Positions 57,165 to 64,000 of a stretch of DNA of 64,000 nucleotides are shown one piece after another (the stretch's first letter is position 1; each line of letters opens with the position of its first letter). Both the position numbers and the translations under genes were made by a program. The DNA comes from Massilia aurea (GTDB taxonomy: Bacteria > Pseudomonadota > Gammaproteobacteria > Burkholderiales > Burkholderiaceae_D). The notes below the pieces were generated by a model, which ran no database searches, was not told where the DNA came from, and saw only the letters and a program-made list of their open reading frames with translations. Location of the stretch: positions 372,001 through 436,000 of the forward strand of contig NZ_JACHBX010000001.1 of NCBI RefSeq assembly GCF_014200505.1, written 5' to 3'.

Positions 57165-57827
57165 ATGAACGTGCTGGTGGTCGACGATGACGTGGTGGCG
57201 CGCATGATGCTGATGCATCTGGTGGACAGCTGCGGCAGCCATGCGATCGTCGAAGCGGACGACGGCGCCGATGCCTGGCGCCAGCTCGAAGCTGGCCTGC
57301 GGCCCGACATCGTGTTCTGCGACCTGCGCATGCCGCACCTGTCCGGCCTGGAACTGCTGCAGCGCGTGCGTCACGACCCGCTGCTGGCGGCGCTGCCGTT
57401 CGTGCTGGTGTCGGCGGCGTCCGACAGCGCCACGATGGACGAGGCGGCCCAGGCCGGCGCCAGTGGCTACATCGTCAAGCCGTTCCGCCACGACGACGTG
57501 CGCATCCAGTTCGAGCGCCTGTTCCCGCCGGCTGACGCAAACGATGCAAATGACGAAGCCCCGGACGCCGTGGTGCGCCGGCTTGGCATCGACGTCGAGC
57601 GCCTGCGCCTGTATCTCGATGGCCTGGCGCGCCAGTTGCAGGCGGCGCAGGCCGGCGTGGCCGAAGGCGCCGAGGGTGCCGAACAACTTGCGCGCTTGCG
57701 CGCCGGCTGCAGCATGCTCGGCCTGCATGGCGCCGCCGCAGCGCTCGAGCGCGCGCCGCTGGCGGCCGGCCTGGCGCAGGCGCAGGCAGCGGTAATGCGC
57801 CAGATCGAGCGCGCGGCGCGTGCCTGA
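57165..57827 (+). CDS. Stand-alone CheY-like response regulator with helical extension
   Basis: A 220-residue protein. The receiver spans about 1-120: acidic D7-D9, phospho-acceptor D53 in VFCDLRMPHLSG, and the Lys in YIVKPFRHDD. The remaining 100 residues are Ala-rich and helical (RLRLYLDGLARQLQAAQAGV), with no DNA-binding or enzymatic domain that I recognise. It lies 44 bases after the hybrid kinase gene, behind GGTGGAGA, and is its likely output partner through the Hpt domain. TATAAT at 57129-57134, within CCTGC-n7-GCAGG, could be an internal promoter. Confidence 0.88.
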   Translation: MNVLVVDDDVVARMMLMHLVDSCGSHAIVEADDGADAWRQLEAGLRPDIVFCDLRMPHLSGLELLQRVRHDPLLAALPFVLVSAASDSATMDEAAQAGASGYIVKPFRHDDVRIQFERLFPPADANDANDEAPDAVVRRLGIDVERLRLYLDGLARQLQAAQAGVAEGAEGAEQLARLRAGCSMLGLHGAAAALERAPLAAGLAQAQAAVMRQIERAARA

Positions 57828-57953
57828 TGCCGATGGCCTGCCTGCCCGCCAAAGTTCCTAGCTGCTGGTGTGCTTTGGACTTACAGTATCCCGCGGGTGT
57901 TGCCTGACCGGCGCTGCCGGTCGACTGCTTCGTTGTCAGCCGGGGATCACGCC

Positions 57954-59591
57954 ATGAACGACATCACCAGTGCAGCGCTGTGCCCCTCCGGCCACACCGA
58001 TGGCTTCGCGCGTGCACACTTGCCACCGCCCGATACCTGGCCCGACTTCCTGTTCGATCTGCCCGAGCTGCAGTACCCCGAGCGCCTGAACTGCGCGAGC
58101 GCGCTGCTCGATGGCGCCATCGCGCGCGGCTGGGGCGCACGCACGGCGCTGATTGGCGCCCGCGAACGCCTGAGCTATGCCGAACTACTGGCGCAGGTCG
58201 ACCGTATCGCCCACGTGCTGCGCCACGATCTCGGGCTGGCCACCGGCAGCCGCGTACTGCTGCGCGGCGCGAACTGTCCGATGATGGCGGCCTGCATCCT
58301 GGGCGTGATCAAGGCCGGCTGCATCGTGCTGCCCACCATGCCGCTGCTGCGCGCGCGCGAACTGCGCGCCATCGCCGACAAGGCGCGCATCAATGCGGTA
58401 CTGTGCGCCGATGGTCTGGTGGCCGAAGTCGATGCGCTCGGGCTGGAGGTGCCGGTCCTGGTGTTCGGCGCGCCGGCGCCCGATGCACCCGATGCGCTGG
58501 AAGCACGGATGCCCCGCCACGACGCCCCGTTCATCGCCGCCGACACCGCGCGCGACGACGTCTGCCTGATCAGTTTCACGTCCGGCACCACCGGCATCCC
58601 GAAAGGGACCATGCACTTCCACCGCGACGTGCTGGCCGTGTGCGACTGCTTCCCGCGCCACATGCTAGAGGCATGCGCCGACGATATCTTCATCGGCACG
58701 CCGCCGCTGGCGTTCACTTTCGGGCTGGGCGGCCTGCTGCTGTTTCCGCTGCGCGTCGGTGGCGCAGGTGTGTTGCTTGAACGCCTGAGCCCCGAGGCGC
58801 TGCTGGCGGCCATCGCCGACTACCGCGCCACCGTGTGCTTCACGGCGCCGACCTTTTATCGCCTGATGGCGGCGCAGGCGGACCGTTTCGACCTGGCCAG
58901 CCTGCGCGCCAGCGTGTCGGCCGGCGAGCCGCTGCCGCTGGCCACGCGCGAGGCCTGGCAGGCGGCCACCGGGCTGGCGATGATCGACGGGATCGGCGCG
59001 ACCGAGCTGCTGCACATTTTTATTGCCAGCGCGGGCGCAGCCATCCGGCCGGGCGCGACCGGCAAGCCGGTGCCGGGCTACCAGGCCTGCATCCTCGATG
59101 CCGACGGCGTACCTGTCGGTCCGGGCGTGATCGGCCGCCTGGCCGTGAAAGGCCCTACTGGCTGCCGCTACCTGGACGACGAGCGCCAGGGCGATTACGT
59201 GCAGGGTGGCTGGAACATCACGGGCGACGCCTACGAAATGGACGCCGACGGCTATTTCTACTACCGCTCGCGGACCGACGACATGATTATCTCGGCCGGC
59301 TACAACATCGCCGGCGCCGAAGTCGAAGAAGCGCTGCTGCACCATCCGGCCGTGGCCGAGTGCGCCGTCGTGGGGCGGCTCGACCCCGAACGCGGGCAAG
59401 TGGTCGAGGCCCACGTCGTGCTGCGCGCAGGGCGGGCGGGGTCGCACGAGCTGGCACGCGAATTGCAGGAATTCGTGAAGGCGCAGATCGCGCCGTACAA
59501 GTATCCCAGGGCCATTTTGTTCAAGGAAAAACTGCCTCGCACCGAAACCGGTAAACTACAACGTTTTAAATTACGCACGAACGCAGATTGA
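57954..59591 (+). CDS. AMP-dependent acyl-CoA synthetase, benzoate/2-aminobenzoate-CoA ligase type
   Basis: Adenylate-forming ligase, 545 residues from ATG 57954, likely activating an aromatic acid as its CoA thioester. The AMP/phosphate motif is SFTSGTTGIPKGTMHFHRD, followed by PPLAFTFGLGGLLLFPL and the A8 motif RSRTDDMIISAGYNIAGAE; the C-terminal lysine is in PRTETGKLQRF. MHFHRD and the FTFGLGG stretch point to the 2-aminobenzoate/benzoate-CoA ligase group. No aromatic ring-cleavage genes are adjacent, so the substrate is open. A MarR gene follows seven bases after the stop. Confidence 0.88.
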   Translation: MNDITSAALCPSGHTDGFARAHLPPPDTWPDFLFDLPELQYPERLNCASALLDGAIARGWGARTALIGARERLSYAELLAQVDRIAHVLRHDLGLATGSRVLLRGANCPMMAACILGVIKAGCIVLPTMPLLRARELRAIADKARINAVLCADGLVAEVDALGLEVPVLVFGAPAPDAPDALEARMPRHDAPFIAADTARDDVCLISFTSGTTGIPKGTMHFHRDVLAVCDCFPRHMLEACADDIFIGTPPLAFTFGLGGLLLFPLRVGGAGVLLERLSPEALLAAIADYRATVCFTAPTFYRLMAAQADRFDLASLRASVSAGEPLPLATREAWQAATGLAMIDGIGATELLHIFIASAGAAIRPGATGKPVPGYQACILDADGVPVGPGVIGRLAVKGPTGCRYLDDERQGDYVQGGWNITGDAYEMDADGYFYYRSRTDDMIISAGYNIAGAEVEEALLHHPAVAECAVVGRLDPERGQVVEAHVVLRAGRAGSHELARELQEFVKAQIAPYKYPRAILFKEKLPRTETGKLQRFKLRTNAD

Positions 59592-59598
59592 GGACAGC

Positions 59599-60123
59599 AT
59601 GCAGGAAGTGGATGGACGTGAAGAAGACCCAGCAATGGGCGGGGCAGCCGAGCTGGACATGGAAAGCCGCCTGACGGACGAACATCACCAATCGCTGCGC
59701 CTGTGGCTGCGCATGCTGTCATGCACGACGCGCATCGAGAACGAAATCCGCAGCCGCCTGCGCACGACGTTCGACATCACGCTGCCGCGCTTTGACCTGA
59801 TGGCGCAGCTGCAGCGGCATCCGGATGGCCTGCGCATGGGGGAACTGTCCAAGCGCATGATGGTCACCGGGGGCAATATCACGGGGATTACCGATCAGCT
59901 CGAACGCGAACAGCTCGTGGTGCGGGTGCAGGATGTGAACGACCGGCGCGCGTCAGCCGTCAAGCTGACACCAGCGGGGCGCGCGGCGTTCGACGAGATG
60001 GCGGCGGTGCATGAGCGCTGGATCGAGGAAATGCTGGCTGACGTGGCGGCGGAGGACAAGGCGACGATGATCGCGTTGTTGTCGACCATGAAGCGCAGTT
60101 TGCGGGTAGATGACGGGGTGTAG
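59599..60123 (+). CDS. MarR family transcriptional regulator
   Basis: A 174-residue winged-helix repressor. After an acidic N-terminus of about 25 residues come the dimerisation helix, RFDLMAQLQRHPDGLRMGEL, the recognition helix in MMVTGGNITGITDQLER, and the wing VNDRRASAVKLTPAGRA with the DxRA signature DRRAS. It follows the CoA ligase gene by seven bases and probably controls it in response to an aromatic acid or its CoA ester. GAGG lies before the ATG. The stop is one base from the 3' end of a convergent tRNA gene. Confidence 0.9.
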   Translation: MQEVDGREEDPAMGGAAELDMESRLTDEHHQSLRLWLRMLSCTTRIENEIRSRLRTTFDITLPRFDLMAQLQRHPDGLRMGELSKRMMVTGGNITGITDQLEREQLVVRVQDVNDRRASAVKLTPAGRAAFDEMAAVHERWIEEMLADVAAEDKATMIALLSTMKRSLRVDDGV

Positions 60124-60124
60124 C

Positions 60125-60199
60125 TGGTCCCCCCGACTGGAATCGAACCAGTATCCCACGCTTAGGAGGCATGTGCACTATCCATTGTGCTACGGGGAG
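60125..60199 (-). tRNA. tRNA-Arg (anticodon CCT)
   Basis: On the minus strand a complete cloverleaf can be drawn: acceptor CTCCCCG/CGGGGGG with one T-G pair, D arm GCAC-AATGGATA-GTGC, anticodon arm CATGC-CTCCTAA-GCGTG with anticodon CCT, a four-base variable loop, T arm ACTGG-TTCGATT-CCAGT, discriminator A and an encoded CCA (60125-60127). It reads AGG codons. It stands alone, convergent with the MarR gene. Confidence 0.95.
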
Positions 60200-60426
60200 G
60201 ACGCCCGCGCCGCCAGGTGCTGACGGCGCGAAGCAGGGCAAGCCTGCAGTCCGGCGGGCAGGCCCCGCAGGGCGGGCTGGTACCGTGAACCGGTTGCAAT
60301 TATAGCCGGGATCGAAATAGAAATGCAGGTTCATGCCCGGCAGTCGGTACAATGTGCCCCTTAATCAATCAACGCACCTTTTCCCCCGCGCCAAGAATTT
60401 TTCGCGCGACGAAACGCATACCGATC

Positions 60427-62328
60427 ATGGCTGTCATCTCCATTAGTTCCGCTCAACTTGCTTTCGGCCACGTGCCGCTGCTCGACCACGCTGATTTTTC
60501 CCTCGAGACCGGCGAACGCGTCGGCCTCATCGGCCGCAACGGCACCGGCAAATCCTCGCTCCTGAAAGTCATCTCGGGCCGTTCGCGCCTGGACGATGGC
60601 TTGCTGGTGATGCAGCAGGGCGTCACCATCGCCTATGTCGAGCAGGAACCGGTGTTTGACCTGAGCATGACGGTGTTTGCCGTCGTCGCCGGCGGCATGG
60701 GCGATCAGCAGGCGATGCTGACCGAATACGAAGAACTGACCGGCAAGTTCGGCCAGGGCGACGATGACGCGCTGATGGAGCGCATGCATGTGATCCAGAC
60801 CAAGCTCGACGCAAACGACGGCTGGAATCTGGCGCACAAGGTCGAGACCACGCTCGATCGCCTGAACCTGTCGGGCGACGCCCTGATGGGCACGCTCTCT
60901 GGCGGTATGCAAAAGCGTGTGGCGCTGGCCGTGGCGCTGGTCTCGGCGCCGGATGTGCTGCTGCTCGATGAACCGACCAACCACCTGGACTTCACGTCGA
61001 TCAAGTGGCTTGAGAGCCTGCTGCGTGAATTCCGCGGCTCGGTCCTGTTCATCACCCACGATCGTAGTTTCCTGGACAACGTTGCTACCCGCATCATTGA
61101 ACTCGACCGCGGCCGTCTGCTGTCGTTCCCGGGCAACTTCACGACCTATCAGGCGCGCAAGCAAGAGTTGCTGGCCAATGAAGAAGTCGAAAACGCCAAG
61201 TTCGACAAGTTCCTGGCGCAAGAAGAAGTGTGGATCCGCAAGGGCGTGCAGGCACGCCGCACCCGCGACGAAGGCCGCGTGCGCCGCCTGGAAGCACTGC
61301 GCTCGCAGCGCGCGGTGCGCCGCGATCAGCAGGGTCAGATCAAGCTCGACGTCGCCACGGGCGAGCGCTCGGGCAAGATCGTTGCCGATCTCGAGAACAT
61401 CTCGAAGATGTACGGTGACAAGGTCATCGTCGACAACTTCACCGGCACGCTGATGCGTGGCGACAAGGTTGGCCTGATCGGACCGAACGGCGCCGGCAAG
61501 ACGACGCTTCTCAAGATCATCCTGGGCGAAGAAACGGCCGACAGCGGCAAGGTCCGTCTGGGCACCAAGCTGAATGTCGCGTACTTCGACCAGATGCGCA
61601 CCCAGCTCAATGAAGAAGCCAGCCTGGCCGACACCATTGCACCGGGCAGCGACTGGGTCGAGATCAATGGCCAGCGCCGCCACGTGATGACCTACCTGAA
61701 CGACTTCCTGTTCTCGCCGGAACGTGCACGTTCGCCGGTCAAGTCGCTATCTGGTGGCGAGCGCAACCGCCTGCTGCTGGCGCGCCTGTTCGCCAAGCCA
61801 GCCAACTGCCTTGTGCTCGATGAGCCGACCAACGATCTGGACATCGACACGCTCGAGCTGCTCGAAGAACTGCTCGAGGAATACACGGGCACCGTGTTCC
61901 TGGTCAGCCACGACCGCACCTTCCTCGACAACGTCGTCACGCAAGTGATCGTGGCCGAAGGCGCCGGCAAGTGGCGTGAATTCGTCGGTGGTTATACCGA
62001 CTGGGAACGCGTCAAGGCGGCAACGCCGGTGGTCCAGGCGCCGGTCAAGACCAGCGCCCCGAAAGCGGACGACACGGCAGCCCCGGCCGCCAAGAAGGTC
62101 AAGCTGAGCTACAAGGAGCAGCGCGAGCTGGAAGAATTGCCGAAGCTGATCGCGACGCTGGAAGATGAACAGTCGGCCATCACGGCCCAGCTCAATGGCC
62201 CGGATTTCTACAAGCAGAACCCGGCCGATGCCAAGCGCATCAATGCGCGCTTTGCCGAAATCGAAGACTTGCTGCTCGACGCGCTGGAGCGTTGGGAAAC
62301 GATCGAAGCGCGCTCGCGCGGCGTGTAA
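60427..62328 (+). CDS. uup: ABC-F ATPase Uup
   Basis: Duplicated soluble ABC ATPase of the ABC-F class, 633 residues from ATG 60427; it acts on ribosomes or DNA transactions and has no membrane domain. First cassette: Walker A GRNGTGKSS, signature LSGGMQKRVALA, Walker B LLDEPTNHLDF. Second cassette: GPNGAGKTT, LSGGERNRLLLA, VLDEPTNDLDI. The inter-domain linker with VWIRKGVQARRTRDEGRVRR and the C-terminal coiled coil (from YKEQRELEELPKLI) define Uup rather than EttA. The 228-base gap before it lacks other genes. Confidence 0.93.
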   Translation: MAVISISSAQLAFGHVPLLDHADFSLETGERVGLIGRNGTGKSSLLKVISGRSRLDDGLLVMQQGVTIAYVEQEPVFDLSMTVFAVVAGGMGDQQAMLTEYEELTGKFGQGDDDALMERMHVIQTKLDANDGWNLAHKVETTLDRLNLSGDALMGTLSGGMQKRVALAVALVSAPDVLLLDEPTNHLDFTSIKWLESLLREFRGSVLFITHDRSFLDNVATRIIELDRGRLLSFPGNFTTYQARKQELLANEEVENAKFDKFLAQEEVWIRKGVQARRTRDEGRVRRLEALRSQRAVRRDQQGQIKLDVATGERSGKIVADLENISKMYGDKVIVDNFTGTLMRGDKVGLIGPNGAGKTTLLKIILGEETADSGKVRLGTKLNVAYFDQMRTQLNEEASLADTIAPGSDWVEINGQRRHVMTYLNDFLFSPERARSPVKSLSGGERNRLLLARLFAKPANCLVLDEPTNDLDIDTLELLEELLEEYTGTVFLVSHDRTFLDNVVTQVIVAEGAGKWREFVGGYTDWERVKAATPVVQAPVKTSAPKADDTAAPAAKKVKLSYKEQRELEELPKLIATLEDEQSAITAQLNGPDFYKQNPADAKRINARFAEIEDLLLDALERWETIEARSRGV

Positions 62329-62368
62329 TCCAACAGGGGCGGGCGATGGCCGGGCGGAGCGACTTTTC

Positions 62369-63121
62369 ATGATCGACAACAACGAATCGCGCGCCGCCCG
62401 GCCAGCCGGCCCCGGCTCCGGCCCCGGTGCCGGGGCTGCGGCCCCGGCGGCCGACGAACCCTTCCTCACCCGCGCCGCCTGGGCGCGCATCCTGCCATTC
62501 GGCACCTATATCCTGTTCATGGTGATTGGCGACCTGCTCGAGCGCATGGGCATGAGCCGCGCCGACCTGCGCTGGCTGTATCCGGTGCAGGCCGGCGCCG
62601 TGCTGGCGCTGCTGGCCGTGTTCTGGCGCCAGTACGACGAACTGCACCGGTTCGGCTTGCTCTCGCATACGCTCGTTGCCATGGTCGTTGGCATTATCGT
62701 GCTGGTGTTGTGGGTCAATCTGACGCTCCCCTGGATGCTGCTGGGCAGCTCGCCCGGCTACGATCCGCGCACGCATGGCGAGATCGACTGGCTGATGGTG
62801 ACGCTGCGTATTGCTGGCGCGGCGCTGGTGGTGCCCGTCATGGAAGAATTGTTCTGGCGCTCGTTCCTGATGCGCTGGGTCGAACACGCCAACTTCAGAC
62901 TCGTTGATCCGGCGCGTATCGGCTTCAAGGCGTTTGTGATCCCATGCGTGCTGTTCGGCTTTGAACACACGCTGTGGCTGGCCGGTATTGTGGCCGGCGT
63001 GGCCTATGGCGTGTTGTATATGAGGCACCGCAACCTGTGGTCGCCCATCCTGGCCCACGCTGTCACGAATGGGTTGCTGGGCGTCTGGGTTGTCTACACA
63101 GGGGGCTGGCAATTCTGGTGA
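62369..63121 (+). CDS. CPBP family intramembrane protease (exosortase-locus CAAX-like protein)
   Basis: A 250-residue membrane protein of the Abi/CPBP (CAAX protease-like) family. The N-terminal 30 residues are Pro/Gly/Ala-rich, then about seven membrane helices follow. Catalytic-type motifs are VVPVMEELFWRSFLMRW (the EE motif), FGFEHTLWLAGIVAGVAYG and SPILAHAVTNGLLG. This variant matches the CAAX-protease-related proteins found in exosortase/PEP-CTERM loci, which fits the EpsL-like gene next to it. ATG 62369 is preferred over frames opening inside uup. Confidence 0.87.
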   Translation: MIDNNESRAARPAGPGSGPGAGAAAPAADEPFLTRAAWARILPFGTYILFMVIGDLLERMGMSRADLRWLYPVQAGAVLALLAVFWRQYDELHRFGLLSHTLVAMVVGIIVLVLWVNLTLPWMLLGSSPGYDPRTHGEIDWLMVTLRIAGAALVVPVMEELFWRSFLMRWVEHANFRLVDPARIGFKAFVIPCVLFGFEHTLWLAGIVAGVAYGVLYMRHRNLWSPILAHAVTNGLLGVWVVYTGGWQFW

Positions 63122-63157
63122 TTCCTCCGGTAGTACGACCCGTGGAAGACGACGACC

Positions 63158-64000
63158 ATGCCAGCCCCTTCAGCGTTGCATCGCCTTTCCCCGGTCGCGC
63201 TGTGCGCCGGTGCCTTCTGGTGCTTTCCTGCAGGCGCGGCGCCCACGCCGTCAACTGAAGGAATACAACTGCTTGCCGGCATCGGCTGGGCCCACGACGA
63301 CAACCTCCTGCGCCAGGCCGATGGAGCGCCCGCGCTCGGCGGCGGGCGCAGCGACAGCTACCGCACATTCGAAGCGGGTGTGGCGCTCGACAAACACATT
63401 AGCCGCCAGCGCCTTGCCGCCACGGCCAGCGTGTCGAAGACCGCGTTCGATCGTTTCAGGCAGCTCGACTACACTGGCCACGACCTGCAAGCGACGTGGT
63501 TCTGGCACCTCGGCACGCAGTTCGACGGCCGTGTCGAGGCGCTCGATATCCGGACACTCGCGCCATACACCGACTTCAACAGCGACCAGCGCAACCTGCG
63601 CCAGCAGCGGCGCCAGGCATTCGATGCCGGCTGGCAGCTGCACCCGAGCTGGAAACTGCGCGCAGGCGCCGAGCGCGACAAGGCAAGCTACGACCTGGCG
63701 ATCCAGCGCTTCAACAACCGCACCGAACAGGCATGTGAGACCGAGCTGCTGTACCAGCCCAGGGGCGGCAGCGCGCTGGGCCTGGTCGCACGCCGCGTCA
63801 AGGGCAGTTACCCGTATCGGCGACCGGCCATCGCCACGATGCTGACAGACGATTTCACCCAGGACGAACTCAAACTGCGCGTGAACTGGCTCGCCACCGG
63901 CTCGACCATGGTGCAGGGCCTGGCCGGCTACGTGCGGCGCGAGCAGCCGTCGTACGGCGAAGGCGTCACGAGCGGCGTCAACGGCCGCATCAATGCGTTC
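63158..64000 (+). CDS. EpsL-like outer-membrane beta-barrel protein (3' end missing)
   Basis: The frame from ATG 63158 stays open through the last base of the window, 281 codons. GGAAGA lies before the start. It has a signal peptide (LSPVALCAGAFWCFPAGAAP) and then barrel-like strands with many aromatic residues (GIGWAHDDNLLRQADGAPA, QATWFWHLGTQFDGRVEAL, AFDAGWQLHPSWKLRAGAE). The start of the mature part and its context match EpsL of exopolysaccharide operons linked to exosortase B. Further EPS genes should follow to the right. Confidence 0.75.
   Translation, partial: MPAPSALHRLSPVALCAGAFWCFPAGAAPTPSTEGIQLLAGIGWAHDDNLLRQADGAPALGGGRSDSYRTFEAGVALDKHISRQRLAATASVSKTAFDRFRQLDYTGHDLQATWFWHLGTQFDGRVEALDIRTLAPYTDFNSDQRNLRQQRRQAFDAGWQLHPSWKLRAGAERDKASYDLAIQRFNNRTEQACETELLYQPRGGSALGLVARRVKGSYPYRRPAIATMLTDDFTQDELKLRVNWLATGSTMVQGLAGYVRREQPSYGEGVTSGVNGRINAF

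Noticed and set aside
63069..63845. A 258-codon plus-strand frame at the right edge
   Set aside because: The frame from 63158 has an RBS, a signal peptide and EpsL-like content and stays open to the window end; the other frame is Arg/Ser-rich and lacks all of these.

Overview
The window reads as chromosomal DNA of a high-GC betaproteobacterium, most probably an Oxalobacteraceae member of the Massilia / Duganella / Janthinobacterium group. The reasons are the block gyrA - DUF2059 - serC - pheA - hisC - tyrA - aroA - cmk - rpsA - ihfB - lapA - lapB - hldE1 typical of Burkholderiales, a kinase-only HldE, and an exopolysaccharide (EpsL / PEP-CTERM type) locus entering at the right edge. This placement is inference from gene order and protein motifs; no database was searched. 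No phage, insertion sequence, transposase or CRISPR array was seen.

Layout. 1-14.6 kb is the conserved housekeeping block: the gyrA 3' part, then serine and aromatic amino-acid synthesis, CMP kinase, ribosomal protein S1, IHF-beta, LPS-assembly proteins and heptose kinase. 14.6-18.2 kb holds a ComEA-like protein, an M28 peptidase, cysM and a small helix-turn-helix protein beside an AT-rich intergenic region. 18.6-23.8 kb (minus) is a coupled operon moxR - DUF58 - transglutaminase - mltB. 24-28.3 kb has a deacetylase-family gene, a two-gene secreted unit of unknown function behind a triple RBS/ATG repeat, and rbgA. 28.4-31.8 kb has a cobalamin riboswitch with its TonB receptor, then dsbA. 32-41.3 kb is accessory: a PLD-like fragment, an MFS pump, an RstB-like kinase and its probable RstA-like partner separated by a mipA pair on the other strand, an unusual alpha-amylase, a Gly/Cys-tailed protein and sodB.

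41.4-49.3 kb: xseA, then about 1 kb of non-coding DNA with six repeat units that each carry a DnaA-box-like 9-mer at a fixed distance from a second motif, then exbB-exbD-lpxK-trm112-kdsB-adk and a short-chain dehydrogenase behind a LiuR-like palindrome. 49.4-60.2 kb: gamma-glutamyltransferase, two tandem paralogous secreted proteins, a 1416-residue hybrid sensor kinase with a single-domain response regulator, an aryl-CoA-ligase-like gene with a MarR regulator, and tRNA-Arg(CCT). 60.4-64 kb: ABC-F protein Uup, a CPBP-family membrane protease and an EpsL-like outer-membrane protein cut by the window end.

The strongest candidate for something undescribed is the six-unit array at 42.85-43.73 kb. 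Next come the shared regulatory box and the terminator-bearing leader of the split RstA/RstB-like locus, the GTAG hairpin pairs (REPIN-like), and the amylase with replaced region I and IV histidines.
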